This document shows positions 17,077 through 25,752 of a stretch of 64,000 nt of DNA, one piece after another. The translations under genes and the position numbers were made by a program. The first letter of the stretch is position 1. Every line of letters begins with the position of its first letter. The stretch is from the NCBI RefSeq assembly GCF_040640155.1, contig NZ_JBFABE010000001.1:266991-330990 (forward strand), read 5' to 3'. Under the pieces are notes generated by a model. It was not told the DNA's origin. It saw only the letters and a list, made by a program, of their open reading frames with translations, and did not search any database. The stretch is from Streptosporangium sp040640155. GTDB taxonomy: Bacteria > Actinomycetota > Actinomycetes > Streptosporangiales > Streptosporangiaceae.

Positions 17077-18807
17077 TCAGACAAGCCCGCTCGGCTCGGC
17101 GGGGGCGGTGTAGCGGGCCTCGATGAGCTCACGTACCCGCCGCCTGGTCTCGTCGGCGGAGTCGCCGGGGTTCTGCTCGACCTCGGCCACCTCGGCCGCC
17201 AGTTCCTCGTCCTTGACGCTCCCGGCCAGCCACTGCGAGTAGTCCCCCCGGCCCAGGTGGTAGTTCCACGTCCCCTCGTCGACGCCCTCGGCCATGCGGC
17301 AGAACGACGTCAGGTTGCCGGCCCGCAGGTTCAGCGCGTTCTCGGGGCCGCGGAAGAAGAAGCTGCTCTCCTCGCCGAGCTCGCCGGCCGCGTACTTGCG
17401 GCGGTGCCTCTGGCGCTCCTCCTCGGGCGGGGCGAGCCGCATCCGGATCGGCTCGTCCTCGACCCGCCAGAACAGCAGGTCCCCGGTCGGCAGGTCGGAG
17501 AAGTCGCCGTCGGGAGCGTCGATGCCGGCGGCACCGGCGAACGCCTCCAGCACCTCGCCGGGACCGTCGCCCACCACGGCGACCGCGTTCAGGGTCTGCA
17601 CGACCGGCTCGCTGACCGCGTCGGGATGCACGGTGACCAGCAGCAGCCCGCCGATCTCGCGCAGCAGCTCCACCGACTGCAGCCCGAACCCGTCGGGCAT
17701 CATGTGGTGGGCCTCGTCGACCACCAGCCAGTGGGGATGCCCCTGACGGGCCGGCAGCGCCGACAGGCGGGGCAGGAAGTCCTGGAAGAAACCGGGCCGG
17801 TCGTCGATGGGCACGCCCAGCAGGTTGACCACCACGCTCTGCCCGGCGTCCCCGATCACCTGGAGGATCTCCTCCTCGGTGGGGGCGCGCTTGACGTCGC
17901 CGAGCACGGAGGCGCCCTCGATCCCCTCGGTGTAGTCACCCTCGGGGTCGATCAGGCAGAACCGGTAGCCAGCCTTGGTGATCCGCTCCAGCAGCGCGGC
18001 GGTGACGGTGGACTTGCCGCTGTGCGAGGGCCCGGCGATCAGCATGCGCATCCCGTACGGGGGGAACCGGACCTCCTCCTTCTCCTCCTCCTCGCCCACG
18101 GTGCCCAGCAGCAGGTGGCGGCGCGTGACGTCCACGTCGTCCAGGTCGTTCTCGACGAGCCGGTCGATCAGCTCGATCACCCCGGCGCCCCGCTCGTGCT
18201 CGGTCACCAGGTCACAGCGCTCCTTGACGGCGGGCAGCGCGTTGGCGACCGCGACCGCGCACTCGCAGGCGTCCAGGAACGCGTGGTCGTTCTCGGCGTC
18301 GCCCACGCCGATCGTGCTGTGCTCGGACACGCCGAGCTCGGCCAGGGCCGCGGCCAGGCCGCTCGCCTTGTTGACACCGGAGGGCAGGACCATGACCGCG
18401 CCCTTGTTGAAGATCACCTGCATCTCCAGGCCCAGCTCGCGGATGGCCTTGAGCACGGTCTCGGCGTGCGGTTCCCAGGTGGCCACGACCACCGAGCCGA
18501 CGCTGAGCGGCTCCACGCCCAGCTCGCGCAGGCGCTCGACGAAGGCCTCGGGCGGCGCCTCGGCGAGGGAGGTGGTCTCCTGCTCCTCGGGCCGGTACAG
18601 CACGGCCCCGTTCTCGGCGACCACCAGGTCGAACAGGTCGAGGCGGGGGAAGTCCGCGATGAGCGACTCGACCTCCCTGCCGGTCACCAGGACCGGCCGT
18701 CGTCCGGTGCGGATGAGACGTTCGAGGGCGGCCAAGGTGTCGTCGTCGACCCGGCCGTCGGTGGCGAGGGTCCCGTCGTAGTCACATGCCAGAACGTGAT
18801 ATCGCAT
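17077..18807 (-). CDS. HAD-IIB phosphatase fused to a HerA/DUF87-like P-loop ATPase
   Basis: A 576-residue two-part protein. Residues about 1-230 are a complete Cof-type HAD phosphatase: motif I ACDYDGTLA, motif II VTGRE, motif III lysine in GVNKASG, motif IV GVGDAENDHAFLD. After an acidic linker (EEEEKEE, about 245) comes a P-loop NTPase (about 255-450) with Walker A GPSHSGKST and Walker B HWLVVDEAHHM, most like DUF87/HerA-type ATPases. The C-terminal 120 residues are unassigned (SSFFFRGPENALNL...). ATG at 18807 is preferred because AGGGGG lies about six bases before it. It could be a sugar-phosphatase governed by an ATP-driven partner; no role is established. Confidence 0.85.
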   Translation of the reverse strand: MRYHVLACDYDGTLATDGRVDDDTLAALERLIRTGRRPVLVTGREVESLIADFPRLDLFDLVVAENGAVLYRPEEQETTSLAEAPPEAFVERLRELGVEPLSVGSVVVATWEPHAETVLKAIRELGLEMQVIFNKGAVMVLPSGVNKASGLAAALAELGVSEHSTIGVGDAENDHAFLDACECAVAVANALPAVKERCDLVTEHERGAGVIELIDRLVENDLDDVDVTRRHLLLGTVGEEEEKEEVRFPPYGMRMLIAGPSHSGKSTVTAALLERITKAGYRFCLIDPEGDYTEGIEGASVLGDVKRAPTEEEILQVIGDAGQSVVVNLLGVPIDDRPGFFQDFLPRLSALPARQGHPHWLVVDEAHHMMPDGFGLQSVELLREIGGLLLVTVHPDAVSEPVVQTLNAVAVVGDGPGEVLEAFAGAAGIDAPDGDFSDLPTGDLLFWRVEDEPIRMRLAPPEEERQRHRRKYAAGELGEESSFFFRGPENALNLRAGNLTSFCRMAEGVDEGTWNYHLGRGDYSQWLAGSVKDEELAAEVAEVEQNPGDSADETRRRVRELIEARYTAPAEPSGLV

Positions 18808-18978
18808 GCCGGGCCCCCTACCCACGTCGGAGGGGAAAACCGGAACCGGAGATGAACGTCCGATGTCCTTCCGATGGGATGGTTTGTCTGGTTCTGATTG
18901 ACTCGGCCGGCTCGCCGGACGATCGGGGCCGCGACCGCGGTCCGGTCGTGGTCGTGGTCGTGGCGGGAGCGTGGACCC

Positions 18979-21813
18979 TCAGGTGGTCCCGCGGACGGCC
19001 TCGGTGTCGGTGAGGACGCCGCCCGAGGTGCCGTCGACGGTGATCCGCCGGCCGGTGGCGATGTGCTCGGTCGCGCCGCCCACTCCCACGACGGCCGGGA
19101 TGCCGTACTCGCGGGCCACCACGGCGCCGTGCGAGTTGGCGCCGCCCATCTCCATCACCAGGCCGCCCGCGGTCAGGAACAGCGGGGTCCAGCCGGGGTC
19201 GGTGGAGGGGCAGACCAGGATCTCCCCGGGCTCCAGGTGCGCGCCGACCGGGTCGAGGACGACCCTGGCGACGCCGGTGACGGTGCCCGCCGACGCCGGG
19301 GTGCCGGTCAGCGCTCCGTCCACCGGCGCCCGTACGGCGACGGCCTCCGGCTCGGTGCCGTCCGAGAGCAGGACGCGGGGAACGTGCCTGCGGCGCAGCT
19401 CGCGGGCGGCCTCCGCGCGCCGCCGCGCCACGAGATCCGCCGGCGTGGCATCTCCGCCCGGCGAGCCGTCCGGTGTGCCCTCTCCGCCCGGTGCGCCGGT
19501 CGGGGCCGTCCCGGTCGCGCGGACGGCGAGAGCGGCTCTGGCCTCGCGTACGGTCAGGAAGAAGACGTCGTCGGCGTCGGCGAGCACGCCGCGGGCGGCC
19601 AGCTCGGCTCCGACGGCGCGCAGTTCGGCCCGCATCGCGGCCAGGGCCGTCACCAGGATGTACTTGGGCATCTCGCGCAACCCCACCAGCGCGCGGACCC
19701 GGCCCAGGGTGAACCGGACGAACCACCCGCGAAGGCCCCCGGCGCGCCTGCCCAGGGTCCTGATCATGACGGTGGCCTCGGCGGCGCCCCTGGCGAACAG
19801 GACGTCGGGCGCCAGCGCCGGATCCTCCAGCCGCAGGTAGTTGGCGAGGACGCCGAGGATGTGCGTCGGGTCCTCCGACCAGCGCGGCAGCCCCAGGTCG
19901 ATCTCGGCGACGGCCCTGTCGCCGTAGACGGAGAGGAACTCCGCCAGGCCCTCGCCCGCGACGCCGGGCAGCGACCCGGCGAGGAAGCGCCCGGCCAGTT
20001 CGGCGGCCGGGGTGCCCAGCAGCAGGGCGGCGCTCTCGGGATCCCGGCGGATGCGGGTGGCCAGCCGCCACAGCGCCAGGTCCATCTCGGTGGTCACGTT
20101 GTGCGGCAGGCCGCGCAGCACGGTCTGCAGCTCCCCGGGACGGGCCCGGTCTCCCAGCGCCTTGGCGGCCAGGCCGAGCATGACGAACCCGGCCGCCACG
20201 GCCGGCGCGACGGTCGGCAGCAACGGCATGACGTGGCGGCCCAGCACCCGCTCGACATGGTCGAGGCGCTCCAGCGGGGTGGCGTCCCGCGGTGCCGCCA
20301 GCCGGCTCCTGATCCGCGCGGTCACCAGCTTCACGTCCCGGTGCGTCGAGGCGGGGTCGAGCACCGCCCGTGCGGCGCGGCGCGGGATGTGGAAGCGGGA
20401 CGCGAGCCGGACCGCGCGGCGCAGGACCGGCAGCGGCGAGGTGTGGACGACGCCGAACCGGGGATCGTCGAGCAGGCCGCGCAGCACCTGCGCGGACCTG
20501 GCCTCCATCACGTCGAGGATCCTCGGGAGGACCGCGCGTCCCACCCGGCCGCGCATCGGGCCGGTGACGTCGAAGAACAGCCGCCCGCCCGCCTCCGCGA
20601 CGGGGGGCGCCCCGGCCGGTCCGCCGGGCACCGGGATGCCCAGCATCCGGTACACCGACGACGACAGCAGCCTGAAGACCGACATGCCCATGGGCGTGAT
20701 CGGCCGGTAGAGGCCCTGGGCCAGGCTGAAGCAGAAGTAGATCCGCGTGCCGTCGGTGCCGTCGGGCCGCTTCGACGTGCCCTGACCGCCCGGCCCGCCC
20801 GGCCCGCCCGGTACGCCCGCCGTGATCGCGTTCCACGAGGGCGGCTCGGCGTGCCGCGGGATCGGGTAGAGGGTGGTGACGGGGCGCGACTGGGTCAGCC
20901 ACAGGACGCCGCCGGAGTCGATCGCCCACTCGGTGTCCTGGGGCGCGCCGTAGTGCCGTTCGACCCGGTCGCCGAGCTCGGCCAGCTCCCGCAGCCGCGC
21001 GTCGGTGACGCAGGCGCTCGCGGCGCCGTCGCCGTCGCCGTCGCCGGTCCGCACGTGCTCGACCCCGCCGCCCGCCAGCGGCCGTACGACCAGCCGCTTG
21101 TCGCCCAGGCGGCGCTCGGTGACGCGGCCGGTGGCGGTGTCGACCACGAAGTGGTCCGGGTTGACCGCGCCGGAGACCACGGCCTCGCCGAGACCGGGAG
21201 CGGCGTCGATCACCGCCTCGCGCCGCCGTCCGGTGACCGGGTTGGCGGTGAACATCACCCCGGCCACCCGCGAGCGGACCATCTCCTGGATCACCACCGC
21301 CAGGCGTACCGAGCCGTGGTCGACGCCGTTCGCCGCCCGGTAGGCGACGGCCCGGTCGGTCCAGAGCGAGGCCCAGCACCGCCGGACCGCGTCCAGCACG
21401 GCGTCGGCGCCGATCACGTTGAGGTAGGTGTCCTGCTGGCCCGCGAAGCTGGCGTCCGGCAGGTCCTCGGCCGTCGCCGACGAGCGCACCGCGACCGGGC
21501 CCTTCGCGCTCTCCCGTACGGCGTCCGCGATGTCGTCGGGGACCGGGGCGGCGAGCACCAGCTCGCGGGCCTTCGCGGCCAGTGTGTTCAGGGCGGCGAC
21601 GTCCCCGGCGGGCGTCGCGGCCAGCGCGCCGAGGACGCCCTCCAGCCCGGCCCGTTCGGTCACCCTGCGGTAGGCCTCGGTGGTCACGCACACGCCCGCG
21701 GGAACCGGCAGCCCCGCGGCGGTGAGCACGGCGAGGTTGGCCGCCTTGCCGCCGACCAGGGGCAGAGACCGGGCTCGGGGGTCATCGAAAGTCACGACGA
21801 GTGATGTGGGCAT
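18979..21813 (-). CDS. PEP-synthase-like enzyme, possibly rifampin phosphotransferase
   Basis: A 944-residue enzyme with an N-terminal ATP-grasp domain (LVVTFDD...LVGGKAANLAVL; AVRSSATAEDLPDASFAGQQDTYLN; QEMVRSRVAGVMFTANPVTG), a long middle region (about 335-800) and a C-terminal swivelling phosphohistidine domain with catalytic His in GGANSHGAVVAREYGIPAVVG. This ATP-grasp/middle/His layout fits both PEP synthase and rifampin phosphotransferase. The middle segment starting FSLAQGLYRPITPMG fits the latter better by eye. ATG at 21813 is preceded by AAGGAGA. No rifamycin-associated element is visible upstream. The fold is sure; the substrate is open. Confidence 0.82.
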   Translation of the reverse strand: MPTSLVVTFDDPRARSLPLVGGKAANLAVLTAAGLPVPAGVCVTTEAYRRVTERAGLEGVLGALAATPAGDVAALNTLAAKARELVLAAPVPDDIADAVRESAKGPVAVRSSATAEDLPDASFAGQQDTYLNVIGADAVLDAVRRCWASLWTDRAVAYRAANGVDHGSVRLAVVIQEMVRSRVAGVMFTANPVTGRRREAVIDAAPGLGEAVVSGAVNPDHFVVDTATGRVTERRLGDKRLVVRPLAGGGVEHVRTGDGDGDGAASACVTDARLRELAELGDRVERHYGAPQDTEWAIDSGGVLWLTQSRPVTTLYPIPRHAEPPSWNAITAGVPGGPGGPGGQGTSKRPDGTDGTRIYFCFSLAQGLYRPITPMGMSVFRLLSSSVYRMLGIPVPGGPAGAPPVAEAGGRLFFDVTGPMRGRVGRAVLPRILDVMEARSAQVLRGLLDDPRFGVVHTSPLPVLRRAVRLASRFHIPRRAARAVLDPASTHRDVKLVTARIRSRLAAPRDATPLERLDHVERVLGRHVMPLLPTVAPAVAAGFVMLGLAAKALGDRARPGELQTVLRGLPHNVTTEMDLALWRLATRIRRDPESAALLLGTPAAELAGRFLAGSLPGVAGEGLAEFLSVYGDRAVAEIDLGLPRWSEDPTHILGVLANYLRLEDPALAPDVLFARGAAEATVMIRTLGRRAGGLRGWFVRFTLGRVRALVGLREMPKYILVTALAAMRAELRAVGAELAARGVLADADDVFFLTVREARAALAVRATGTAPTGAPGGEGTPDGSPGGDATPADLVARRRAEAARELRRRHVPRVLLSDGTEPEAVAVRAPVDGALTGTPASAGTVTGVARVVLDPVGAHLEPGEILVCPSTDPGWTPLFLTAGGLVMEMGGANSHGAVVAREYGIPAVVGVGGATEHIATGRRITVDGTSGGVLTDTEAVRGTT

Positions 21814-21859
21814 CGGTGCGTCTCCTTGGGCCTCGCCGAAGCGCTCCACTGCTGCGACG

Positions 21860-21888
21860 ACGATAGGCCGCGGCGACGCATAAATCAA
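21860..21888 (-). promoter_or_regulatory. Sigma-70-type promoter for the PEP-synthase-like gene
   Basis: On the minus strand TTGATT (21888-21883) and TATCGT (21865-21860) are separated by exactly 17 bp and lie about 45 bases before the ATG at 21813. They form an AT-rich patch in a GC-rich setting. Confidence 0.6.
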
Positions 21889-22148
21889 CAACTGATGAAA
21901 TAACGCCTCCGGGTCGATGGGACGACCCGGGACGACGGGCCGGAGCGAGAGTCCTGAGGGGACGAAACGGGGGACGGGCCGGGGACGGACCGGGGGGCGG
22001 ACCGGCAGGGGCGGGGCGGTGGGGACCGGCCGGAACGACGGTGGACGGCCATCGCGCGGATCCGGTGCCCTGGAATCCGGGTGCCGCGCGGTGACCGTCC
22101 CCGTCCTGCTCGCGTCACCGGCCTCGCCGGCACGCGGACCGCGGCCCG

Positions 22149-22166
22149 GGGCGGGAGGTCCCGCCC
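22149..22166 (-). terminator. Hairpin after the Cys-rich secreted protein gene
   Basis: GGGCGGGA (22149-22156) and TCCCGCCC (22159-22166) are exact reverse complements with a two-base gap, 18 bases past the stop of the minus-strand secreted protein gene. Confidence 0.5.
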
Positions 22167-22184
22167 GGTGCCGCGGTGTCACCC

Positions 22185-22886
22185 CTAGTCGCCCCAGGCC
22201 AGGAGCCAGACCTGGCCGTTGGCGCCGTAGCGGTTCTGCTGCCACGGGTAGATCCGCTCGGAGCAGGTGCCGCTGTAGGGGTGGTAGGAGGTGCAGAAAC
22301 GCCACCTGTCCGTGACGTCCCAGGCGTTCCAGCCGCTCCCGAACCTCTGGACCGTCTGGCAGCCCTCGTACATGTGGGTGGGCAGGCTGGTGCTCCCGAC
22401 GCACCCCGCCGAGGTGTAGGTGACCCGGATGCCGTCACCGCACCAGGTGTGGTGGGCCGCCCCCCGCAGCGAGGCGGGGCCGTACGTGGTCGTCAGGTAC
22501 CAGCACCCCGACCGCGGGCCGGACATCCCGTACCCGGCGGGCCTCCTGGCGGGGGCGAGGACGCCTCCGGCGAACCCGCTCCGCGAGGCGTCGATGACGG
22601 TGGGGGAGGTCTCGCGCTGGCGGGACATGTCGATGTACCTGTCGAGACCCCTCGTGCGGATCTCGTCGGCCGACAGGGCGCGCACCCTCGGCGCGAGGGA
22701 CGGCGGCGTCGAGGGCCGGGGGGAGAGCTCCTGGGAGGGGCGGGCGGGTTCCGCCGCCTGCGGAGCGTAGGTGCGGTCCGGGCCGGCCGGCGGCGGCACG
22801 GGGGAGAAGGCTCCGAGGGTCAGGACGGCCGCGACCGCGAAGGCACAGCCGGCGGTGACCCGGGTGAAACGGTTCTTCAATGACAT
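22185..22886 (-). CDS. Cys- and Trp-rich secreted protein, unknown function
   Basis: A 233-residue protein with a Sec-type signal peptide (KNR...AGCAFAVAAVLTLGAFSP, cleavage near residue 30) and a Pro-rich linker. The compact C-terminal domain (about 120-233) carries six cysteines (GCWYL, HTWCGDG, AGCVG, EGCQT, FCTSY, GTCSE), so disulfides are likely. AAGGAG lies nine bases before the ATG. The aromatic-rich domain resembles small actinomycete secreted proteins that bind surfaces or polymers, but I recognise no named family. It is probably a stand-alone gene. Confidence 0.72.
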   Translation of the reverse strand: MSLKNRFTRVTAGCAFAVAAVLTLGAFSPVPPPAGPDRTYAPQAAEPARPSQELSPRPSTPPSLAPRVRALSADEIRTRGLDRYIDMSRQRETSPTVIDASRSGFAGGVLAPARRPAGYGMSGPRSGCWYLTTTYGPASLRGAAHHTWCGDGIRVTYTSAGCVGSTSLPTHMYEGCQTVQRFGSGWNAWDVTDRWRFCTSYHPYSGTCSERIYPWQQNRYGANGQVWLLAWGD

Positions 22887-23691
22887 GCGGCATGCTCCTT
22901 ATCAAAGCGGCGCGCCACGGACGGATCTCATTGCGTTTTCCGCCCGCAGTGCGATCTTGACGGCACGGAAAAATATATAAGCGATCCATTCGGCGGGTGG
23001 GCGATCGTGTTTCTAAAAAGGTAAACGAAAATTTCCTCACCCTGCCGAACGGCCGTGTTGTGCCCGTTAGCGCCTTGATGAGCTCGGCGTCCCTGCAATT
23101 CATCAATGCCTCTACCGATGTACGGAAAATCGCCCGAGCGGGCCGGAATGTTTTCCTTCCGGCCCGCGACAATTTGTTTCCCGAGGCATTCCCGGTGTAA
23201 CGGGATCACGTCCCTCGCGCCCTTTTGGTCCATCGTTCGCGGGGCGTGTCCGTTCCGCTCTCACCGGGCCGGAGGGAGCGTCCCGCCGCCTGACGTGCCT
23301 CCCGGTTCCACGTGCCTTCCTCCGATCCCACAGGGGTCCCCCGCTCCCGCGCGGGGGCGGGGCGGGACGCGTCCCGTACCGCTCCCGCGCGGGGTGCCGG
23401 GAGGTGTTCGTTCCGGTCTCGTCCGGAGCGGGAGGTGGACGGCGTCGTCCGTGAGGAACCGGACGGGCCGTCCGGCTCCTGCTCCTGGCTTATCCGCATT
23501 CGCCGGGAAAGTCCGGGCTAGTCTGTTCGCCGTCGATCACGCCCCGCCTCGCGGCCCGCACGTCGTGCACGCGTGGGACCGGGGCACCCCTTCCGGTCCG
23601 GGAGCGTGCCGAGACCTCATCCCCACGACGACCACAGCGGCAGCGAAGACGACGACGGACGACGGACGACGGCGGAGCGAACGGAACGAAT
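22887..23691. other. 805-bp intergenic region with AT-rich island
   Basis: This gap separates the secreted protein gene (minus) from the AarF-like gene (plus). Its left part (about 22960-23060) is conspicuously AT-rich, with AAAAATATATAAGCG and TAAAAAGGTAAACG stretches, presumably including the secreted protein promoter. The right part (23250-23690) is GC-rich and holds GAC/GACGGA-type repeats before 23690. Short open frames exist on both strands (for example 22997-23200), but their third codon positions are not GC-biased as in real genes here. Confidence 0.6.
23138..23167. terminator. Perfect 11-bp-stem hairpin in the AT-rich gap
   Basis: GCGGGCCGGAA (23138-23148) and TTCCGGCCCGC (23157-23167) are exact reverse complements around the loop TGTTTTCC. 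No recognised gene ends here, so it could be a terminator of a small unannotated RNA or a structured RNA element. Confidence 0.5.
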
Positions 23692-25638
23692 GTGGATTTC
23701 CTAATGATCCCGGGACTCGTGATCGGCCTGCTGGTCACGGTGACCGCGTTCACGGTGGCCACGCGGCGCCTGCTGGACCTGCGGTTCGGAGCCGTCCGCA
23801 CGCTGCTGGCCGCGACGGTCGTCGTCCTGGTCGCCGGACCGCTCATGAAGGCGTTCGCCGGGACGGTGAACCCGGACGATCCCGGTGTCACACCGATCTG
23901 GTTCTTCATCCTGGCCGTGGTCTGCTCCCTGCTCGCCGGACTGGTTCCCCTGGTGATCGCCGAGGCCCTGATCCCGTCGGGATCGCTCCCGGGACCGCTG
24001 GAACTCGCCGGCAGGCTGCGCCGCCACCTGACCCGCTCGCGCCGCTACCTGCGCATCACGCGCATCCTCGTACGGCACGGCCTCGGACCGTACCTGCGCG
24101 GCCGCGATCCCGACCTCGGCGCGCCCTCCAGCCGGGCCCGGCTGGCCAGGTCGCTGCGCGAGGCCCTCGACGACGGCGGGGTCACGTTCGTGAAACTCGG
24201 CCAGATCCTGTCCACCCGGAGCGATCTGCTGCCGGTGGAGTTCGTCGAGGAGCTGCGGCTGCTGCAGGACGGCGCGGCCTCGGCGCCGTGGGCGGAGATC
24301 GAGCCGGTGCTGGTGGCCGAACTGGGCGGCCCGGTGGAGGAGACGTTCGCCCACCTCGACCGTGAGCCGCTCGCCGCCGCCTCGATCGCGCAGGTCTACC
24401 GCGCGCGGCTGCGGACGGGCCAGGAGGTGGTCGTCAAGGTCCAGCGGCCCGGGATCGGCGCCGTGGTCGAGCAGGATCTCGACATCATCGACCGTCTCGC
24501 CCGCTCGCTGGAGCGGCGTACCCGCTGGGGGCGCTCCTTCGGTGTCGCCGGCCTGTCCCGGGGGTTCGCCGACGCGCTGCGGGAGGAACTCGACTTCCGG
24601 ATCGAGGCCGGCAACATGGCCGCCGTCGCGGCGGCCTCCGAGGGCGAGCCGGTCCACGTGCCGGTGCCGTACCCGCGGGTGTCCGGGCGGCGGGTGCTCG
24701 TCATGGAGTGGCTGGACGGCACCCCGCTGGGATCGGCCGCCCCGGGCGGGAAGGCCGGCCACGAACTCGGCAGGACCCTGCTCGACACGCTGCTGCGCCA
24801 GATCATGCTGCACGGGGTGTTCCACGCCGACCCCCACCCGGGCAACCTCATGCTCCTGGCCGACGGCAGGCTGGCCCTGCTCGACTTCGGCTCGGTGGGG
24901 CGGCTCGACGGATCACTGCGGGACTCGCTCCGGCGCCTGCTCGGCGCGATGGACCGGGGGGACCCGCTCGGGGTGAGCGACGCCCTGCTGGAGGTGGTGC
25001 CGCGGCCGGACGAGATCGACGAGCGGGAGCTGGAGCGCGAGCTCGGCCGGTTCATGGCCCGGCACCTGGTCGCCGGCGCCGCACCGGACGCGCAGATGTT
25101 CGGCCGGCTCTTCCGGATCGTCTCCTCGCACGGCCTGTCCCTGCCGCCCGAGGTGGCCGCGGTGTTCCGGGCGCTGGCGACGATCGAGGGAACGCTCGGC
25201 AGGCTGGCGCCCGGGTTCGACATCGTCACCGAGGCGCGCGCGTTCTCGGTCCGTCACCTCACGGAGGTCCCCGACTCCCGGCGGGTACGGGAGGCGGTCA
25301 TGCAGGAGGCGCTGGGCCTGCTTCCCATGGTGCGCCGCCTGCCCCGCCGGATCGAGCGGATCGCCGACGCGGCCGAGCACGGCCGCTTCAGCGTGAACGT
25401 GCGCCTGTTCGCCGACGAACGCGACCGGCGGCACGTCACCGGGATGCTCCACCAGGTGCTGCTCACCGTGATGGCGGCCACCACGGGTCTCATGGCCGCG
25501 CTGCTGCTCGGGGCCGGCGGGGGGCCGCGCGTCACCCCGCAGGTCGGGCTCCACCAGCTCATCGGCTACAACCTGCTGCTCGTGAGCACCATCCTGGCGC
25601 TGCGCGTACTGGTGACCATCTTCCGGCGGAGCGGGTGA
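23692..25638 (+). CDS. AarF/ABC1/UbiB family kinase-like membrane protein
   Basis: A 648-residue protein with three N-terminal membrane segments (about 4-85), a UbiB/ABC1 kinase-like domain (about 145-470) and two C-terminal membrane segments (about 590-645). Family motifs are present: the KxGQ motif in VTFVKLGQILSTRSDLLP, the Ala-rich loop AAASIAQVYRA, lysine in VVVKVQRPG, catalytic HADPHPGNLML and metal-binding LDFGSVG. GTG at 23692 is the frame start; ATG at 23704 is an alternative. The family supports quinone or lipid metabolism. The actinobacterial members with extra membrane segments have no fixed role. Confidence 0.9.
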   Translation: MDFLMIPGLVIGLLVTVTAFTVATRRLLDLRFGAVRTLLAATVVVLVAGPLMKAFAGTVNPDDPGVTPIWFFILAVVCSLLAGLVPLVIAEALIPSGSLPGPLELAGRLRRHLTRSRRYLRITRILVRHGLGPYLRGRDPDLGAPSSRARLARSLREALDDGGVTFVKLGQILSTRSDLLPVEFVEELRLLQDGAASAPWAEIEPVLVAELGGPVEETFAHLDREPLAAASIAQVYRARLRTGQEVVVKVQRPGIGAVVEQDLDIIDRLARSLERRTRWGRSFGVAGLSRGFADALREELDFRIEAGNMAAVAAASEGEPVHVPVPYPRVSGRRVLVMEWLDGTPLGSAAPGGKAGHELGRTLLDTLLRQIMLHGVFHADPHPGNLMLLADGRLALLDFGSVGRLDGSLRDSLRRLLGAMDRGDPLGVSDALLEVVPRPDEIDERELERELGRFMARHLVAGAAPDAQMFGRLFRIVSSHGLSLPPEVAAVFRALATIEGTLGRLAPGFDIVTEARAFSVRHLTEVPDSRRVREAVMQEALGLLPMVRRLPRRIERIADAAEHGRFSVNVRLFADERDRRHVTGMLHQVLLTVMAATTGLMAALLLGAGGGPRVTPQVGLHQLIGYNLLLVSTILALRVLVTIFRRSG

Positions 25639-25752
25639 GCGAGGCACGCTCCCGTCGCCCCTCCGCGCAGGAGCCATCGCGGCTACCCCGCCCGTCCACG
25701 GGTAAGGAGTCTTCCCAGGGGAGGGCGGTGGCGATGAAGGCGAGGAGGCGAC

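Larger units (their letters stand above)
21814..22184. other. Intergenic region upstream of the PEP-synthase-like gene
   Basis: This 371-bp gap lies between two minus-strand genes. It holds the likely promoter of the PEP-synthase-like gene, a stretch of G-rich sequence (21950-22020) and a hairpin next to the upstream stop. I see no coding frame with convincing codon use. Confidence 0.6.

Noticed and set aside
13219..18855. A plus-strand reading of 1,878 codons without a stop
   Set aside because: It runs antisense to the kinase, PrpE-like and HAD/ATPase genes, which have complete motifs. Long open frames opposite genes are normal at this GC content. Its translation is low-complexity, with no domain.
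21814..21960. Rifamycin-associated element upstream of the PEP-synthase-like gene
   Set aside because: I compared the region by eye with the published inverted-repeat element and saw no match.
22997..23200. A 67-codon plus-strand frame in the AT-rich gap
   Set aside because: No ribosome site, no GC-biased third codon positions and no known domain.
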